Positions 13,027 through 25,499 of a stretch of 64,000 bases of DNA are shown piece after piece. The position numbers were made by a program, and so were the translations under genes. A model generated the notes under the pieces. It did no database searches and was not told the DNA's origin. It was given only the letters and a program-made list of their open reading frames with translations. Origin of the DNA: Heterotrichella gracilis (taxonomy: Eukaryota; Sar; Xanthophyceae; Tribonematales; Xanthonemataceae); contig JAULBX010004666.1 in assembly GCA_032358255.1 (NCBI GenBank), forward strand, positions 62,001 to 126,000. The letters run 5' to 3'. The first letter of the stretch is position 1. The number at the start of each line of letters is the position of its first letter.

Positions 13027-15599
13027 TCACGCCTTGAGCGCCAGCCGCGCCGGCACCGCCGCCAGCGTCTTTGGGTGGAACGCAGTGCGCCAGAAGAAGG
13101 TGTCGTTGGGGTGGACCTGCATGCAGCGGGACCTCTGTTTCTCCTTTTCCTGCTTGTAGGGGCCTAGTGGGCTTGCAGGCCTCCCAGGAACACGAAACGT
13201 CTCCGCCTGGAAGGTGCCTATGGATTGCAAGGATGCTGCGGGCTGTAGGGTTGTACAGTTTAGAGTTGAAGGTGTAGGGTTCTATCCTTGCAGGCCTCCT
13301 GGTAACAGGCAACCTCTCCGCCCCGCCTGTATGGCCGATGATTTCACACTTTTAGATTGCTGGCGCATTAGGGTTTAGGGTTCTGCATTGGCGATAGCAT
13401 ACACCTGTTAGTTATTCGGTTACCTGCAGGGCTTCGAGCGGCGGCAGAGCGCCCGGGTACAGCCAGCACTCGTACTCAATGTTGTGCAGGCGCGAGTGGT
13501 ACCTGCCGTGCTTGAGGAACAGCTCCTGAGGGTGGCGCTCACGCGGCAGCAGGTGGGCGGGGCTGCGGCCAACGCGCGCTGCAAGGGACTCCTGTGAATG
13601 GGGGCAGAGGCGGGGGTGGATGGCAGTGGGCAGCAGGGTTGTCTTGGGGAGCCCTCGTACCCCCAGAAGGGAATATCGCCCCCAGATGGCATGGAAAGTC
13701 TCCTACATTTGCTCTTCAATAGTAAACCAACGCGACTACCCCGTTTTTCACACACTGCCGTGCATACATGCATGATCCCCAACCACGACCCGGGTTGGCT
13801 TCCTAATCTGACTGTCAAAAAAATACATGAAAATAACAAAGTATAATATCACCTTGACAACCTCCACAATCACCCATGACACATGTAGCAAGCAGGGAAG
13901 TTTGCCTGCTCCACCCTTCCCCACCACCACCACCAACCCCACCCACCAGGTCCTCCGCATCATGCAGGTGGCCATGCTCCCCCCACTTAATCCCGTCAGG
14001 CAGCGTGTACAGGCAGCGCAGGGGCGACCAGCTGATGATGGGGGACCCGTCTGGTCCCTGGCCAATGTTGAAGCAGGCGCAGTGCACCGGGTCCCGCAGG
14101 CTGAATGCGTACACCTTGTTGGTGTCATCGGGGTCGGTCACAGACACATCCTCAAAGAACTGGACGCCTGCGGGAGGGGTGGATGGTGGGTGGGTGGGAG
14201 GCCGATGTGTGGGGTTCGGTGTGGAAGAGGAGGTGGGGGGTGGAGGTTGCTGCCTGCGGAAAATTAGAGGAAAAAATTGCAACCCTACTAGAATTCTAGG
14301 TCACAAATTGAAACCTGCTGCCTGGGTGCAGCAGGGGTAAAAAGCTTTGGTGGGCACAACAAATCCCACTCCCATCCCCACCTGCCAGGCTTGCCAGTCC
14401 GTGTGCGCGCGCCACCGTGTTCCCAGGCGGCGGCGAGGCCAGGGGCCGGGTGAGGCGCACACGCGCATCGCCACCTTGCGGGTCGGTGCACCTGCGGGCC
14501 ACAGGTGGCAGTGGTGGGCGGCCAGGTATAGAGGGGGCACAGGGCCGCCGCGCACAACACAGGCTGCAGGGCTGCTGCCATCTGGAAGTGGCGCAGCTAC
14601 TCCTGGCATGCACAGGCAACGCCGCATGTGGCGGGTTCAGTATGGCAACATATATGTTTATTCTATCAAAATGTCAAATATAAACATTAAAAAAAGGGAA
14701 GGCACACGGAATAAGAAATTTAAGCTCAGGTGCATGTAGCATGGCTGCCTCATAGCAGAGACTATGCAACCTACTGCATGGTAGCAGTGCTCCATCTGGC
14801 TAGTCCGCAGTGGTTGCCTCACCAGCTGCGTGCCATAATATGGTACAGATATCCCATGGTCAGTACCAGGGGGAGTTGTAAAGCCAACGTATCCTGTGTG
14901 CAACTCCTCAATATGCCCCGCCAACAGCACCTCCTCAATTCACCGACACACCCCACCTTCCACCCCCTCCCCTGCCTTACCTGCGGTCCACCTCCACTAT
15001 CACCTCCTCCGCTGGTGGGGCGGATGGTGCTGCGGCGGCTGGTGGTGGGGTGGGTGCCGACGTGGAGGCCGTGGAAGGGGTGGGGCCGGGCGGCCCCGTG
15101 CTGGATGTGCCTGCAGCCACATGGGACCAGGGGTGATTAACTAAGGGGTGATGTAACCACAGGTATGGTGTCTCCCTTGACCACCAACCGCTGCTTCTCA
15201 ATGTGGCAATGTGCAGCTAGGTAGTGCTCGCAATGCGCGCCTAATTGCCATTGTGTCAATGTGAAGACAGGTGGCACTTGCAATGTGCACCCTCCTAAAA
15301 TATCAACTCTACACCCTGGTCACCAACCCTGCGCCTACAGGTTCCCAATCCAAGACCACACCTGCTGAGCCTGTGGTGGCCGCCTGTGCCTGCTTGGGGT
15401 TGAGCACCCTGTTGTAGTGGCGCCTGATCATGCTCTCGCTCCTGCCCGGCATCATGGCCCCAATCTCCTTCCACGACTTGTTCAGGCGCCGGGCCTGGAT
15501 GATGAGCCTGGGAACAGCAGCAATCATGCTTCTGGGATTTTATTTGCAGACTGTGTGCAGCAGAGAACCTGTGAACCCTGCATGCCCACCTTGTGCATT

Positions 15600-15663
<64 letters not shown>

Positions 15664-16793
15664 GCGTCAGGGCACAAAGCCAGGTACCAAATTTGGTACA
15701 TCAGACGTGTGAGGTAAAATTCTTCCATAATTGTTGTGCATGCCCAATTGGGCTGATTGATTTTGAACAGGGGTTTCAAATTTTAAAAAGAGATTGTATT
15801 TTGTTAGTGCAGTTATATATTACTGTGCATTTTTTTACTTAATTTGCTTTATATACCATTCACCACCACCAGGATTCCTGACTCACTTGTTCTCTTCCTC
15901 CAAAAACTTATTGGGAAGCAATTGGGGTGGCACACCACCAGCACCCTGCGCCGCCACCGCCCCATCCCCACCCCAAGTAGGTGCAGCAAAGTACATGGCC
16001 GCCGTTGCCGCCGCCCCCGCCCCCAGGCTCTTCCTCAGGGCCCTAATCTCCTCCTGCTGCTTGGAGGGGGGTGGCGGGAAATGCGAGAAGTCCAGGTTCC
16101 AGGCGCCAGGGGCCGGCACATCTGCGGGTGGCGTGTGGGAGAGGGGGTTGGGGGGGTAAATGTAGTAGAGTGGTTCGGGGGGACAGGTGAGGAGCTTAGG
16201 CACAGTGATGAGCATGGGTGCGCAGGCGGTGCATGGTGGGTTGGGTGGCAAGCGAGGGATGTACTAAACTGGTCATACATATGCAGGGAACGAAAGATTG
16301 AAACTAGTTTGAGAATACATGGTATAAGGATAATGCTTCAAAGTTGTCCCAGTGTGCTCCCCGCACTGTGCACCGCGTTGGTGGACGGGGGTGCCTTGAT
16401 GGAGTGGCAGCACAAGCACATGGATGAGCAAGGGAGGAGGCACAGGACACGCCACCTCCATGCAAGCACCAACCGGGGCCAGGTGGGACAGCTCCTCCCG
16501 CACCTCATCCACCCACAAAATTCCTCCTCCGCTACCAATCATAACACACATCACCCAACCTCCACCCACCCTAATCCCTAAACCCTGAACCCACCTGCCA
16601 GGCGCAGCGCGTACAGGAAGGCAGACGTTGCCGACGGCGGGTAGACGCGCTGCTCAGGCGCAAGCACCGCCTGACCCGTCACCTCCCCGCCACACACCTG
16701 GGAGGCGGCCTGTGGGTACAGCGTGCTGGCAAAGGCGGACAGAGTGTCCTGGGGGGGGTCGGGGGCGGGGCGCCGGGGGCGCTTGCGGCCCAT
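13027..16793 (-). CDS. Myb/SANT-domain protein with unrecognised C-terminal region
   Basis: Eight exons (high to low): 16793-16595, 16121-15887, 15507-15362, 15110-14981, 14491-14382, 14167-13947, 13591-13424, 13149-13027; phases agree throughout, about 443 residues. The start ATG has a strong GCCGCCATGG context and opens with a basic MGRKRPRRP patch, a possible nuclear signal. A single SANT/Myb-like helix set lies at about residues 140-180 (LIIQARRLNKSWKEIGAMMP followed by GRSESMIRRHYNRVL), with the tryptophan, the GR of the turn and the basic last helix in place. A P/A/T-rich linker follows. The C-terminal 240 residues (containing FFEDVSVTDPDD, VHCACFNIGQGPDG, HNIEYECWLYPG and HPNDTFFWRTAFHP) are well ordered in composition but match no family I recognise. 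The exon 14491 acceptor has an in-frame alternative further upstream. DNA or chromatin binding is an inference from the SANT motif. Confidence 0.75.
15602..15661. repeat. (GT)n microsatellite, about 29 units
   Basis: An uninterrupted TG/GT dinucleotide run of about 60 bases. It lies in the second intron of the SANT-domain gene, where it reads as (CA)n on the coding strand, about 95 bases upstream of the acceptor of the SANT exon. Likely length-polymorphic. Confidence 0.95.
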
Positions 16794-18291
16794 GGCGGCG
16801 CTGGGTGGGGGGAGGACGGCTGTGGTGGGGGGCAGGGGTGCTGTGGTGCTGCGCACTGGGGGTAGTCGCCCTAGGTGGGAGTGTGTGGGGGGCGGGGTTG
16901 AGGGTGGGACAGGCCCGGGGTGGCGGGCAGCTGTGCACACTGGGGGTGGATCCTCGAGGTGTGGTGGCGCAGGGTGGGGGGCGGGGGGGTGGGTGGGGGG
17001 CGACTGGATGGTGGCAGTGGTGGTCTGCGGGTGCAGGGAACGCGTGTAGTGGGATTGCTGCAGCTGGTTTTTGGGGAGTGATGGGGGGTGGGGTAACTGC
17101 CGGGCGCGAAACATAGTTCAGAACCAAGCTACAACTTTCGTAAGACTACACTGTTCTGAGTACTGGCGTGGGTCAACATATCCACCTTGTAACAACCTAA
17201 GGACGTAAATTGGTACATCAAGAAGCCTGGACTCCGATGGTTCTCGCAGGAAAGCATTGGCATGCAATATGCATGCATGCATGGAAACACATATGCATGC
17301 ATTGCGTGGTACCACACCTTGTAAGATGCACGGTATTGTGCTGGCGCAGCGGAAGCCAGAAAACTCAACGGGATTGTGAGTGGACGCACGCCATAGTCAC
17401 TGGGACTAGAGGTGCGCCAGTGTGTCGTGCATCACCAATTCATACATAACTCGCGTCCCGTCACATTTCAAACTGTGTCGTGCAGACGCCACACGGCTGG
17501 GCCGTGCGCTTTGACAGGCGAGTGCGTCCCATCAGTTAGCTAGCTAGCCTGGTGTGGGTTCTGCAAGTGGTCTGGCTCCTGAAGCTGGAGCCTCGTATAT
17601 TCAGCACTAGACTGGCTTGCCAAATGGTAAAGAGGTGTGAACACTGGACGGGGCGTCTGTGTCAAACCCTGCGTACCCCTTCACTCTAGAATGCTCACTC
17701 GCTTCCCACAACTCACTCAATGCAGGGACACCATCCAGGGGTCAAAGCCCTTTCAAAGCCTTTGCCCTTTGACCTTTGCCGGCCTTGAGAACCCTAAATT
17801 GGGGTATGAATATGTTGTCGATACAAAGAAGCACACCCCTGGGCCACACAATGCAGAAGGATAAGAATAGCAATCAGCATTTGTAGTAGTTCAAACCATT
17901 CAACCATTGGTGTATATGTTCACGAATAAACAACCGTTGGTGTATACCAACGGATAGTAGTGCCGGTGTGGCGTCGCACCCATGAAGCCCCTAAAAGCTG
18001 ACCCACGCAGACACCTTGCGCCTTGCTCTGTGCCCCACCCCCATATCATGGATTGAAACACCACAGGTGCCCGCTCAACAGCCCAGGCGCCCCCCCCTCA
18101 CCCATGGTGCCTTCCACCAGAACGCACAGGCCCCCGCCTCCACCGGCACATGCCATTTATAATGCTATCACCAAATCTGGAGCTGGCGCAAGGACCACAT
18201 GTTGTCCCCCACTATCCCCCTGCTCCCCCTTCCGGGACACCGCGGCATTACTCGTACGGCCGCCATCACACCCCTTGGTCCCATCCTTGCA
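16794..18291. other. Intergenic: 3' flank of the cytochrome b5 gene and promoter side of the SANT gene
   Basis: About 1.5 kb without supported coding sequence. The half nearest the SANT gene is G-rich on the plus strand (16800-17060). The rest is mixed, with TGCATGCATG runs and a short inverted repeat at 17932-17951 (CCGTTGGT and ACCAACGG around a 4-base centre). Confidence 0.6.
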
Positions 18292-19994
18292 TCACTGCGC
18301 CAGTGTTCCCACCAGCACCTTTGCCAGCAGGAACTCTGCATTCACCCATGAGTGGTACTTGTTAAAAAGGGCGGTGCCGTCCTTGCCTGCACCGCGCATC
18401 AGCTGCGGGGCGCCGCCGGGGTGGTAGGACAGGTAGGGGGTGATGTTGTACACCTGGCGCAGGGGACAGGAGAATGGGAGGGTGACGAGCGAAGCGATGG
18501 GTGCGGTGCTGTGCTTGATGCGGTAGGCATGGCGTGAAGTACCGGCCCAGGCAGGTCTACTTGCATCTGATAGTCCGCATGAAGCAAATGGACGTGCTCC
18601 AACCATTGCCTGTGCCATTGCAGGCCAGTGCATGCCCCACAGTCCCTGGCTGATGCATCAACGAGTAGGCAACATGAAATCCCTTGCATGCACGCCCAAG
18701 CCGCCATGTTACTCAGCCACCAGACTGTCTACCACCACTTTCACAAGCCACAATCAGCCGACACACACAAGACAACACACGCAGCGCCAACCCACCCATC
18801 TCACCTTCCCGCGCAGCACCATCCACGCATCGTCCTTGGTGCAGTGCCGCGCCACCTCCTCCATCGTCACATCGTCGCGCGGCCCGGATGGACCCACCCC
18901 CGCCAGGCCTGGGTGCTGCATCCGTATCCACTTCATCTGGCTGAAACCCTTCTCAAGGGGAACCTAAGAGCGCAGGGTGGGAGGGGTTAGCGGGGCGGTG
19001 TGACAGGCTTGGGTCAGGATGCGCGCTATGAAGGGCTATGCCGCGCGCTTTGCACTGGATGCATCCCATGTCCCACAGCATATCTATAGACAGGATGTGC
19101 CTGCCGAATTCGCCATACAGCAGTTGGCGAGGTTGCGGTGCAGGTTTTCAAACTTAAAACCGATCCTGACGCAAACCCCTGCAAGGGCTCACGTGTGGTC
19201 GGCCAGCGCACCTTGTTTGTCCTATGCTCCCCACTATGCTCTTTTCGTGCATATTGCTGCGGCCTGGACACGTCCTCGGGTGGGGGCATGGAGGTGGAGG
19301 TGGTGCTGGTGGGGGTGGGGGTGGAGGTGGCGGTCTGGAGGAGAGAGCAGAGGGTCTGTCATACTCATGGTGACATGTAGTGGCGGGGTGGTGATGGTGG
19401 TATGTGGGTGGTGGGTGGAACCATAGGTGGGAAGTTAAGTACAGGCCAGGGCACACCCCTCACGACTGTCAATATGCGGTTGATGCTTAGTGTGTGAAGT
19501 AAGCTAGTCGAGGGTGCACTTGATCCAGCTGCTGTGTTTGGGCAACTGCCAAAGTCCTACGCATCCGGCTGGCGAGTGCTGCCAAGTGAAAATGGTGGAT
19601 AGAAGAGCACATTCGTGCACCCCCACTCGCCATGCTTTACCTGTGCAACCGCCAAGCTTTGCTGTGGCTCTCCAGAAGCGGCAGTCACCGTGGCGCCAAA
19701 AAGCAGCGGGTTCTGCAGGTGGGGCACAGGTTGAATAGGTGCAACACACAGGGAGAACAGGTGCCACACAGAGGCTGGTAGGCAACCACCAGTGGTCCAT
19801 GTGGCGTGAAGGCAGGACATCGCTATTTGTAGAAACCAAAGCCCCCGTTGTATGGGACAGTTTATGGCAATTCACAACTGAACTGCACTAAGGCAAAACC
19901 AGGATTGGGTGGATTGGGTGGCCCGGTGGCAGCATACCTTGAGGGGTGCGGTGGAGCTCATCACTGGGAAGCTGAACGACTTGGTGTCGCCCAT
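18292..19994 (-). CDS. Stand-alone cytochrome b5-domain protein, NCB5OR N-half type
   Basis: Five exons (high to low): 19994-19938, 19712-19641, 19334-19212, 18963-18805, 18453-18292; every junction falls at phase 0, giving 190 residues. Residues about 95-190 form a cytochrome b5 heme-binding domain with axial histidines in SYHPGG (His148) and NKYHSWVN (His171). The lead-in [17 protein letters not shown] closely resembles the segment before the b5 domain of human NCB5OR, placing it in that subfamily rather than with ER tail-anchored b5. The frame ends with TGA directly after the domain (KVLVGTLAQ), so the CS and flavin reductase domains of NCB5OR are absent. There is no C-terminal membrane anchor, so it is probably soluble. 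The N-terminal 80 residues are S/T/P-rich and not conserved. It would need a separate reductase to receive electrons. Confidence 0.88.
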
Positions 19995-21393
19995 TGTGGG
20001 TCCCAACGCACCACGCACGTACGAAGAAAAGTAAACCAGCTGCGTTAGCTCAAGCAGCTACGGCTGACAATAATTGCACGCTGTTGCCCACGTTCCTTTG
20101 GGAGGCACCAGCCAGCCACCGGGTCTCCTGGTGCAGAATATTGTGTTCAAAACTGAGCCTCAATACCAAGTTTGGATACTGTGGCAGCCCAGCTACTCCA
20201 AAGAGGATACACGGTGTTGCAACAAGACGTGTATCTATCGTGTCAAGCTGGCAACAACCAGAGACGCAGGTTTCACTGGCATGTGCTGCGGTCTGTGGGC
20301 GTAGTAAAGAGTGAGTAGTGGGGACCAGAAATAATAGTTCCATGGACTGCAGCTGAGGTCTTCCAATGCAACCACTCTGCGACTTCTTAAACCGTTCCTT
20401 GACAAGGACCTTGTAACCCATATGCATGCACTTCTCCGTTATTTCGCTGACGTCACAACTCCAGTGCCAGCAAGCCGATGACCTGCTTGATGACGACTCT
20501 GCTGACGCTTGGGTTTCGGAAGTGGGTTGATGGGTGGTGTTGATGTGTTGAAAATATATTTCGGCAGCTCGCCTTAACCACCAAGTGCACGGACACGGAC
20601 CATAACCACTTTCAACTACCACCAAGTCAGTTATCCAGGGATCAAGCCCACCTTTAGCTACAAGCTTCGTTAACACCAGGTACTGTTTCCAGCACTGCCA
20701 TCGCTGACTGTTAGCAGTGCCACCTTGTCACTCCTCAACACCCATCACTGTCACACCTTCTTAGATCAGTCAGGTTTCTAGTACTCGGTGGAACTCCGCA
20801 GCAGTTTGAGTCTAGTGCGTGCCTGGTTGTATGCGCATGCATGCATATGCCAGCTGTGCACTCTGCCGATGAGCAGTCCAACCACGGGTTTGCCTGCCTG
20901 ACGTGAACCAACCAGAGCTCAGACACTTTCACGTTCAGTAGAGGGAACAGTTTGCCGTGCGGTATGCCGCCTGAGCCATCCTAAATGGCCTGTATTTTTG
21001 GTCACATTTCCGAACGGGACATGCCAAGTGCATGCACAGGCTGTTCACCCAGCACCTTGATGCGCTCCCGCAATTAGCCGTGCATCGCCTTTTTTCCCAA
21101 CTCTTGGTGTCAGTCGAAGCCTGCCAAGTCTCTGTATGCCTTCATTCCTCAACCCACCTCCCACCCTAACAGGAAGCTGCCCGAAGGCATTGCCCTCTAG
21201 GGATTTCAGGGGCAATCCCAGTGTCCAGGTGGCCAGATGCGTGTGCCAGAGCACAATGCGGGCTATCCACTGGGGCAGTGCAGGCTATGTGCATCACTCC
21301 CCGTACCCCTCTACCTCCCACCCCCAGCCATCCCATCTTCTTACACCTTTCCCTGCCGTTGCCCAGTTCTCCTTCGCGCCCCCCACTTCGGTC
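19995..21393. other. Divergent intergenic region: cytochrome b5 gene and glucose transporter gene
   Basis: 1.4 kb between two divergent start codons. A 208-codon minus-strand open frame at 20050-20676 starts with GTG and has no recognisable motifs, so I do not call it. Likely holds both promoters and 5' UTRs; no clear core element was identified. Confidence 0.6.
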
Positions 21394-24300
21394 ATGAGCC
21401 TGTGCGGGCCAGCAGTGACAGTCAATGGAGCATGCCATGCCAGCGGCGTGCGACAGGGACTGACACCTCGCCTCACCACCCGCCACACACGCGCCTCCCC
21501 GTTAACCCCACGCCTCCACCCCGCCGCCACCCCGCGCCTGCCCGCCATGGCCCCCACGGCCCTGCGCCCCCGCAACCCCCCCCGCTCCCCCACCTACACC
21601 GTGGCTGCCACCTCCAAGGCAGGGTATGATGCGGAGGTGGCAGGGGAGGGAACCCCATCCTCCCTGCGCCCCGTGCTGCTTGCGGTGGTTGTGGCCAGCT
21701 TTGGCGCGTATGCCTTTGGCTACCACCTGGGTGTGATCAACGGGCCGCTGGAGGCCATCGCAGTGGACCTGGGCTTTGCGGGGGATGTGGCCAAGCAGGG
21801 GCTGGTGCGTGGAGGGGGGTGGGGGTTGTTTGTGTGTGTTTTGTGAGGAGGAGGAGGCTGAAACGGTGCACCTGGGATGCTGACAAGATATGCATTGGCT
21901 TGGACTCTGTTGATGGGGTGCCACTACCTGCAGGTGGCACCCGTAGCCGTATGCACGCACGACGCTGCACCGCCACGTGTGTACATTATGGCGCAGAGCA
22001 CAGCATGTATAAACCCTAAACCCTGCACCTTAAATCCATTTCACCCCGTGTGCAGGTTGTGAGCAGCGTCCTTGCTGGCGCCACCTTTGGCAGCCTGACC
22101 GGCAGCGGCCTGGCCGACAGCCTTGGGCGCAGGGGTAGCCTCATGCTGACCGCGGTGCCGCTGCTGGTGGGGGCGCTGCTGTCGGCATGGGCAACGTCGC
22201 TGACGGTAGGGAGGCAGAGGAAGGGGGGGAGGGGGGTGCATTGACCCAGGGAGTGCCCTGGAATGTGGGGGTGCATATGGCACATGGCAGTAGGTTCAGG
22301 GAGGCATGTAGCGCTGCCAGCACAGCGCACCCTTTAGCAATTAGGTGTTTATTTTAGGCCTATCCTGTGGGCAATCCTATGCGCTGTCGATCAGTCCCAA
22401 TGGATATTCCTCCCTAGCCCCCTCTCACCCCCGCATCCCTCCCTTGCAGACCATGCTGGCAGGCCGCCTGGCTGCGGGTTTGGGCATTGGCCTGGCCTCC
22501 GCACTGGTGCCGCTGTACATCTCAGAGGTGAGGGGAGGGAGGCGGTGGAGAGGATGGGGCAAGGGATTTTATGTGATGGTGGTGTTGCGTGCGGGTGGGA
22601 TGGAAATGGCCCAAATGCTTCTGCCTCTGCGTGGATGGGCACAAGACAGGAGCCAGGCTGCATCCAAATGCATGTGACACATGATGCTCCATCTGTGTAA
22701 GAATATGTGTCCTTGAAGTCATTTTTTTCTGCCAATCCACGCCGCCTGCCTTACCCATCTGGCATGGAACCATGGGGCTGCATGGACTTCACAATGGGCG
22801 GTTACATGGGATCAGGAGCCATGCGCTGGCGCACTCCCCTCACCCTTTGCCCACCCCTCCTATTTCCCCCCACTGCCCAGATTGCCCCCACCTCTGTGCG
22901 CGGCTCCCTGGGCAGCGTGAACCAGCTTGCCATCTGCCTGGGCATCCTGGCTGCGCTTGTGGCCAACGTGTACATCCCGGCAACCGCATGGAGGACCATG
23001 TTTGCGCTGGCCACAGTGCCTGCGGTGCTGCTGGCAGTAGGTGCGCTCGAGGTCTAGGATTTAGGGTATAGGTTGTGGACTTGAGTCATCTCATGATGTG
23101 GGCTGGCTTAAGGGTGGATGGTGAGATGCGTGGTGATGGTGATGTGCGTCAATTTGGGATGTTTTTAGTTGGGCAAAAAATCGAGGAAATGACTGAAAAG
23201 ATGACACATTCTTGCGCAATGAATGCAAAAGACGCAAAGGAGATATGCTGACTTCTTATAACTCAGTGGGTCTGTACACCCAAGGCTACATCAGCTGTAT
23301 TAATGTGAGCAAAATTTGGGAATTTAGTTCCATGAAGTGGGCAAGGCCAGCGCAATACACCGCTTCTGGTAGCTGCTGGCATCGTCTTCCTGATTTCCCT
23401 CCCTTTCTTGTTCCAGGCATGTTTTTCAGCCCTGACTCCCCCCGCCACCTGGCATCTAAGGGGAAGACCAAGGCAGCGGAGGATGCTGCAGTGCGCCTGT
23501 GGGGCCCTGGAGGGGTGGCGCAGCTGGCAGGTGGGTGGTGGAAGGGATAAGGGGGGCAACCGTTGGACTGAATCGTGCCTTGTGTGTGTGTAACAACCTT
23601 GCTGTCATTCTGGGTGAGGTGGGTGCAAGATGACGGGTGGAGTACTAGTGCGTGAGGTGTGACGTGTGAGCAGTTCCACTTGCCTGTGCATCTGTGCATA
23701 ATGGATGACATTGCAATTGCAGTCCTCTCCTGGACATGGCATGATGAGTTACAGGCAAGGGACACATGGGAGTGTGCTCTGTGTCGCTCTGCCCTTTTCA
23801 ATTTTTTGTGTGTAACACGGCTGCCACTGCCCTGCAGGCGAGGGATCGAGCGGCAAAGAGGGTGCTGCTGCGCCAGGTGGGGACAGGCATAAATGCCGGC
23901 TGGGAGATGGGATGGAGTACATGCACCCACATGGACTCTGCAATTTTACCACCATGGAGTCTATTTTATTGCTTAAATGATAACATGTGCGCCTTGCTCA
24001 TACGAGGGGTACAAATATGAGCAATTGCCATGTTGTGGCAATTATCCGCTGCCGGATGGGCGGCACAGCATGATGTGTGTATAAGTGTGCCCCTCCACCA
24101 ACTTCCACTCACCGCACACCCCACCCCGTTGTCCCCAGGCATTGGTGAGGTGCTGAGCAGCCGCCCCGTCCTGCTGGGCTGTGCGCTGTTCCTGTTCCAG
24201 CAGTTCACCGGCATCAATGCAATCATCTACTTCTCAAGCACGGTGTTCAAGCAGGTGCGGTGGGGTTTTGTGGATTTGGAGTGAGGAGTGCACAACCGGG

Positions 24301-25499
24301 GTAACATGACGTCGCAGGTAGCATCCAGCAAGTCATTGGCGCGTGTGTTTTCAACAGCTGGTATGCACTGCCAGCTGCTGCACCCTTCTTCACTTCCCAA
24401 TAGTGGCAATTGCATAGGGAGGTAGCTCGACATCGCCACCTTGATGTATCATCATGACCCTTTCTCCCCTCCCTGCAGGCTGGTGTGGCCTCCACTGCGC
24501 TTGCCAGCGCGGCTGTGGGTGTGGCCAATGTGGTGGGCACGCTGATGGCGGCAGGCACCGTGGAGAGCGCAGGCAGGAAGTGAGTGGTGGGGATAGGCGA
24601 AGGAGGCCATGTGATGGGAATTAGCATCGAAGTTGATGTGCAGGAGGCTGCATGCGGGGTTGCAGGGTCAGACCACGGATGTTGATCAATCAAGGGAAAT
24701 GGCCGGGCAACGCAATGGGCGAACACAAGCAGCCGCAATGCCTAGGATACATTTGCACCACATGCAGCCCCACGAGCTCCCACAAGATGCCGACCACCAG
24801 CGCCTTCCCCATCTTGTTGTGCCTCACCCCCTTGCTTTACACCTCCTCGTCCCATTGTCTCTTACCCCACCCCCCACCCCCCAGGCAGCTGCTGACCGTG
24901 AGTTACGTGGGCATGGGCACCGCCATGCTGGCCATGGCTGCATCCATGTGCCTACCCGCACTGGCAGCATACTCCGCACCCCTGGCGCTGGGCGGCACCC
25001 TGGCGTATGTGCTGGCATTCGCGTTTGGAGCAGGCCCTGTGTCCGGCCTCCTGGTGCCGGAGATGGCACCCGCAAAGTACAGAGGTAAGGGCAGTGGAGG
25101 GGGGGTGGGGGGCACGGCTATGGTATCGGCAAAAGCTGTACTGCTTCTTGGATGGCCATGGCAGCATTACAACTATGAGGCAAATCTTAAAGCTGGTGCT
25201 ATGCTTCATGCACTCATGGTACTGTACCGCTTTCCAGTCCCATACCATGTCCTGCCACCTCCCTCCCCATCCACCCACCCGCAGGCCGCGCCATGTCCCT
25301 GGCCATGGTGACCCACTGGATCTGCAACTTCACGGTAGGCCAGCTGTTCCTGGGGGCGGTGGCAACCTACGGCCTGCCGGGGGTGTACGCAGGGTTCGCG
25401 GGCATGTGCGCGCTGGCTGTGGTGTTCATCAATGGCCTGCTGCCAGAGACCAAGGGCAGGAGCCTGGAGGAGATTGAGAGGAGCTGGAACACGGCCTAG
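21394..25499 (+). CDS. Plastid-type glucose transporter (MFS sugar porter)
   Basis: Ten exons: 21394-21804, 22056-22205, 22450-22527, 22881-23040, 23417-23530, 23838-23876, 24139-24254, 24479-24579, 24885-25084, 25285-25499; phases agree, 527 residues. Sugar-porter hallmarks are present: AFGYHLGVINGPLEAIA in TM1, GLADSLGRRGS (residues 155-165) after TM2, PLYISE at the end of TM4, LFLFQQFTGINAIIYFS in TM7, and PETKGRSLEEIE near the C-terminus. The match is closest to plastidic glucose translocators (pGlcT/GLT1), which export starch-derived glucose across the inner envelope. The first 80 or so residues are rich in R, T, S, P and A and poor in acids, consistent with a chloroplast transit peptide, so I chose ATG 21394 over ATG 21547. 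The middle cytoplasmic loop is short, partly encoded by a 39-base exon. Confidence 0.92.
22012..22026. repeat. Short telomere-like repeat in glucose transporter intron 1
   Basis: AAACCCTAAACCCTG in the first intron, about 30 bases before the acceptor of exon 2. Same CCCTAAA unit as elsewhere in the window. Confidence 0.65.

Noticed and set aside
17932-17951. Short inverted repeat CCGTTGGT/ACCAACGG
   Set aside because: Eight-base arms in intergenic DNA are within chance for this length; nothing nearby supports a function.
20050-20676. 208-codon minus-strand open frame between the cyt b5 and glucose transporter genes
   Set aside because: Starts with GTG, has no recognisable motif, no splice partners and ordinary non-coding composition; more likely 5' flank of the cyt b5 gene.
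23286-23930. 214-codon minus-strand open frame
   Set aside because: Antisense to the glucose transporter introns and exon 5; no motif or start support.
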